Of a stretch of 36,965 nucleotides of DNA, positions 35,013 to 36,965 are shown piece by piece; the stretch's first letter is position 1; every line of letters begins with the position of its first letter. The stretch covers positions 1-36,965 of the forward strand of contig JAFRAJ010000009.1 of NCBI GenBank assembly GCA_017405465.1, in the 5' to 3' direction. The DNA is from Oscillospiraceae bacterium (GTDB taxonomy: Bacteria; Bacillota; Clostridia; Oscillospirales; Ruminococcaceae). A program made the translations under genes and the position numbers. The notes below the pieces were generated by a model. That model made no database searches and had not been told where the DNA came from. It was given only the letters and a program-made list of their open reading frames with translations.

Positions 35013-35543
35013 GTATGACGGGCATGCCGTCAATCTGTGGTGGAAGTCCACGAGGGGCGTAGTCGCCGACGAACCCCAAAGCGACTCCCAAGGTTCAAAT
35101 CGCGAGGTTTGGGCGGGAAGAAGGGATAGCGAAATCGTAGCCTGACGAACAGAAACCCAAAGAGAGGCGTATACGGCGGATGAGTGGGCTAAGTGTCACG
35201 AAGTCCGAAAGGCGACCGTAACCCGTATGCGTAAATTGGGCAGGCAGACGAGGAAAGATTGACGACTTATCCCGCGAGGTCTCACAGACGACAAGGAGTA
35301 GACGTATTCGAAACGGAGTCGCAGTAACAACGAACTGTGAGAAGTCAGCAAAGGCCGTAGTAGTGATGAAACTCCTGTAATGGGAGCGGAGCAAAGGGCC
35401 GAACAACCCAAGAGTCGAATGGAACTCTTGAGGCAAGTACCCATATCCGACGAGGACCTAGTAGCAAAGACGTAACGGAGCAAAAGGCCCACAGGAGGTA
35501 GGAGTAAGGGTACGAGAGCAAAGGAAGGAAAGGAGACAAACCC
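35013..35543 (+). ncRNA. 5' structured RNA (domains I-III region) of the group II intron
   Basis: Rich in short complementary blocks, for example GACGGGCATGCCGTC at 35017-35031 and TGTGGTGGAAGTCCACG just after it. No coding region in either strand is convincing. The last bases supply the AAAGGAG ribosome binding site for the maturase. Confidence 0.65.
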
Positions 35544-36800
35544 ATGTCGCAACTTCTGGAGGAGATACTCTCCAAAGAGAACATGACGCAGGCGTACAAG
35601 CGAGTAGTCGCAAATAGAGGCGCCAGCGGAGTGGACGGGATAACGACTGAACAGGTCAAAGAGTATCTCGCCGAGAACTGGGAGAGCATCCGCGAGAAGA
35701 TCCGCAACCGCAAGTACACACCACAGCCAGTGCGGAGGGTAGAGATACCCAAGCCGAACGGCGGAGTGCGGAAACTCGGGATACCGAGCGTGGTAGACAG
35801 GATAATCGAGCAGGCGATAGCGCAGAAACTGACACCGATAGTTGAACCGCTGTTTAGCGAATACAGCTACGGATTCAGACCGAAACGCAGAGCGCAACAG
35901 GCAATAATCAAACTGCTCGAATACCTGAGCGACGGATACGATTACATCGTGGACATCGACCTCGAAAAGTTTTTCGACAACGTTCCACAGGACAAACTCA
36001 TGTACTTATTCCACGGAATCATCAATGACGGAGATACAGAATCATTGATTCACAAGTATCTCAAAGCAGGAGTGATGGTGGACGGCAGGTATGAGGAGAC
36101 GGAGAAAGGAACACCGCAGGGCGGGAACCTGTCACCGCTCTTGTCTAACATCATGCTCAATGAACTGGATAAGGAACTGGAAGCAAGAGGACTGCACTTT
36201 GTAAGGTATGCAGATGACTGCGTGATAGCAGTAGGCAGCAGTGCGGCTGCAAACAGGGTCATGCATACGATAACGAAGTGGATAGAGAAGAAACTGGGGC
36301 TCAAGGTCAATATGACCAAGACGAAAGTTACGAGGCCTGGAGGACTCAAGTATCTCGGATTCGGTTTCTGGAAGGACAGCGAGGGATGGAAAGCAAGACC
36401 TCATCAGGACTCAGTGAAGAGATTCAAGAACAGACTGAAAGAGTTGACTAGTCGCAGTTGGTCGATAAGCATGGATAGAAGAATAACCATGCTGAATCAG
36501 GTCATACGCGGATGGATAAACTATTTCAGGATCGGGAGTATGATGAATGTACTCCAAAGAATCGATAAGCACCTGAGAACACGCATGAGAGTAGTCATAT
36601 GGAAACAGTGGAAGAAACCCAGTAAAAGATGTTGGGGACTGCGGAAACTTGGAGCTCCAGAATGGATGGCGAGGCAATCAGTTGCATTAGGAGACCGCTA
36701 CCAAGCGGTCGTTAAGACAACCGGGTTGCGCCTTATAAACAAAGAAATCCTCGCAAAGCGAGGACTTCTGAGTTGCGTGGATTACTATTGTTTGGGTTGA
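35544..36800 (+). CDS. ltrA: Group II intron reverse transcriptase/maturase
   Basis: 418-residue intron-encoded protein. RT blocks seen: RNRKYTPQPVRRVEIPKPNG, LGIPSVVDRIIEQAIAQ, YGFRPKRRAQQAI, DIDLEKFFDNVPQD, KGTPQGGNLSPLLSNIMLNELD and the catalytic YADD at 222-225. They are followed by the thumb/maturase X domain (MLNQVIRGWINYFRIGSM). The protein ends soon after with no HNH endonuclease domain, as in class C intron proteins, which use DNA hairpins or replication forks. AAAGGAG at 35529-35535 precedes ATG 35544. It appears full length and intact, so the intron may be active. Symbol ltrA is the generic family name. Confidence 0.93.
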   Translation: MSQLLEEILSKENMTQAYKRVVANRGASGVDGITTEQVKEYLAENWESIREKIRNRKYTPQPVRRVEIPKPNGGVRKLGIPSVVDRIIEQAIAQKLTPIVEPLFSEYSYGFRPKRRAQQAIIKLLEYLSDGYDYIVDIDLEKFFDNVPQDKLMYLFHGIINDGDTESLIHKYLKAGVMVDGRYEETEKGTPQGGNLSPLLSNIMLNELDKELEARGLHFVRYADDCVIAVGSSAAANRVMHTITKWIEKKLGLKVNMTKTKVTRPGGLKYLGFGFWKDSEGWKARPHQDSVKRFKNRLKELTSRSWSISMDRRITMLNQVIRGWINYFRIGSMMNVLQRIDKHLRTRMRVVIWKQWKKPSKRCWGLRKLGAPEWMARQSVALGDRYQAVVKTTGLRLINKEILAKRGLLSCVDYYCLG

Positions 36801-36833
36801 ACCGCCGTATGCCGAACGGCACGTACGGTGGTG
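36800..36833 (+). ncRNA. Group II intron domain V
   Basis: Lower stem ACCGCCGTA pairs with TACGGTGGT (one G-U), an upper stem TGCC / GGCA is capped by a GAAC tetraloop, and a two-base CG bulge sits on the 3' side, the standard domain V shape. A CGC triad lies at 36803-36805. It begins right at the maturase stop codon. Confidence 0.8.
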
Positions 36834-36965
36834 GTGTGCTGTCAAGGCTGCACACAGGATGAGGGAAGGCCCCTCAGCAGGGACTGACAGGCAGACCTGC
36901 TAAATCGCCTCTCGCCGCTTTGTTTAAGAGACAAGGTGGGTTAACAGAAAGAGGAAAAGCTTCTA
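36834..36965 (+). other. Intron 3' end and possible 3' exon, boundary unresolved
   Basis: Contains small hairpins (for example GTGTGC/GCACAC at about 36833-36855 and AGCAGG/CCTGCT further on) that could be domain VI. A T-rich CTTTGTTT near 36917-36925 could be the displaced T-tract of the surface-protein terminator. No gene seen before the window ends. Confidence 0.4.

Larger units (their letters stand above)
35013..36900 (+). mobile_element. Group II intron, IIC-like, with its own maturase
   Basis: The element starts near 35013 (GTATG, a variant of the GUGYG 5' end) directly behind the terminator stem. It has about 530 bases of structured 5' RNA, an endonuclease-less reverse transcriptase gene, and a recognisable domain V at about 36800-36833. 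Insertion behind a terminator hairpin, the missing endonuclease domain and a CGC triad at the domain V base all fit class IIC. The 3' boundary and domain VI could not be fixed; the stated end is approximate and the window stops at 36965. Confidence 0.8.

Noticed and set aside
36834..36965. Exact 3' end of the group II intron
   Set aside because: Several small hairpins could be domain VI and no empty site is available, so I give only an approximate end.

Overview
The window looks like chromosomal DNA of a Gram-positive, low-to-moderate G+C anaerobe of the Bacillota (Clostridia-like). The evidence is strong AGGAGG-type ribosome binding sites, tightly packed operons with ATGA/TGATG overlaps, OhrR, YtrA and LytTR/GHKL regulators, a Spy0128-type pilin-repeat surface protein and a group IIC-like intron. 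Genus cannot be fixed from sequence alone. Of the 25 coding regions read to their stop codon, about 16 end in TGA, 9 in TAA and none in TAG, although one gene carries an internal in-frame TAG.

Left part (1-13,150). The 3' end of ftsH is followed by a gene-poor stretch with two terminators, then an intracellular GH29 alpha-L-fucosidase, an imidazolonepropionase-like amidohydrolase and, convergently, a CE1-like esterase. Next is an M29 aminopeptidase interrupted by an amber codon. A GntR(YtrA)-ABC ATPase-ABC permease operon has a clear promoter and a palindromic operator. A five-gene operon on the minus strand (OhrR-like regulator, thiol peroxidase of the GPx family, metallo-beta-lactamase/rubredoxin fusion, flavodoxin-like protein, MntE-like Mn exporter) looks like a peroxide/redox and manganese response unit. 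It is driven from a promoter covered by a perfect 16-bp inverted repeat. An M20D amidohydrolase precedes it, and its terminator overlaps that promoter.

Middle part (13,200-23,700). An RlmI-like 23S rRNA methyltransferase is translationally coupled to a TetM-like ribosome-binding GTPase. On the minus strand follow a second MntE-like exporter, sfsA, a ribulokinase (araB) and an AraM-type glycerol-1-phosphate dehydrogenase. Upstream of these lies a GHKL sensor kinase/LytTR response regulator pair. The LytTR gene has two 9-bp direct repeats with 21-bp periodicity just in front of its ribosome binding site, the spacing expected of LytTR operators. Divergent from it is a small receiver-like protein that has lost the phosphoacceptor aspartate.

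Right part (23,700-36,965). A 10.5-kb gene encodes a 3,509-residue secreted surface protein: signal peptide, von Willebrand A domain with intact MIDAS, linker domains, 15 closely related ~117-residue pilin-isopeptide modules, six more divergent modules of the same plan, then a C-terminal membrane anchor with an atypical sorting motif (PPPTD). Every one of the 21 modules keeps a Lys, Glu and Asn placed as in Spy0128-type intramolecular isopeptide domains. The gene ends in a perfect 12-bp hairpin. Immediately behind that hairpin sits a group II intron with an endonuclease-less reverse transcriptase, matching the habit of IIC introns of inserting after terminator stems. The surface protein, its probable regulators and the degenerate receiver form the least ordinary part of the window.
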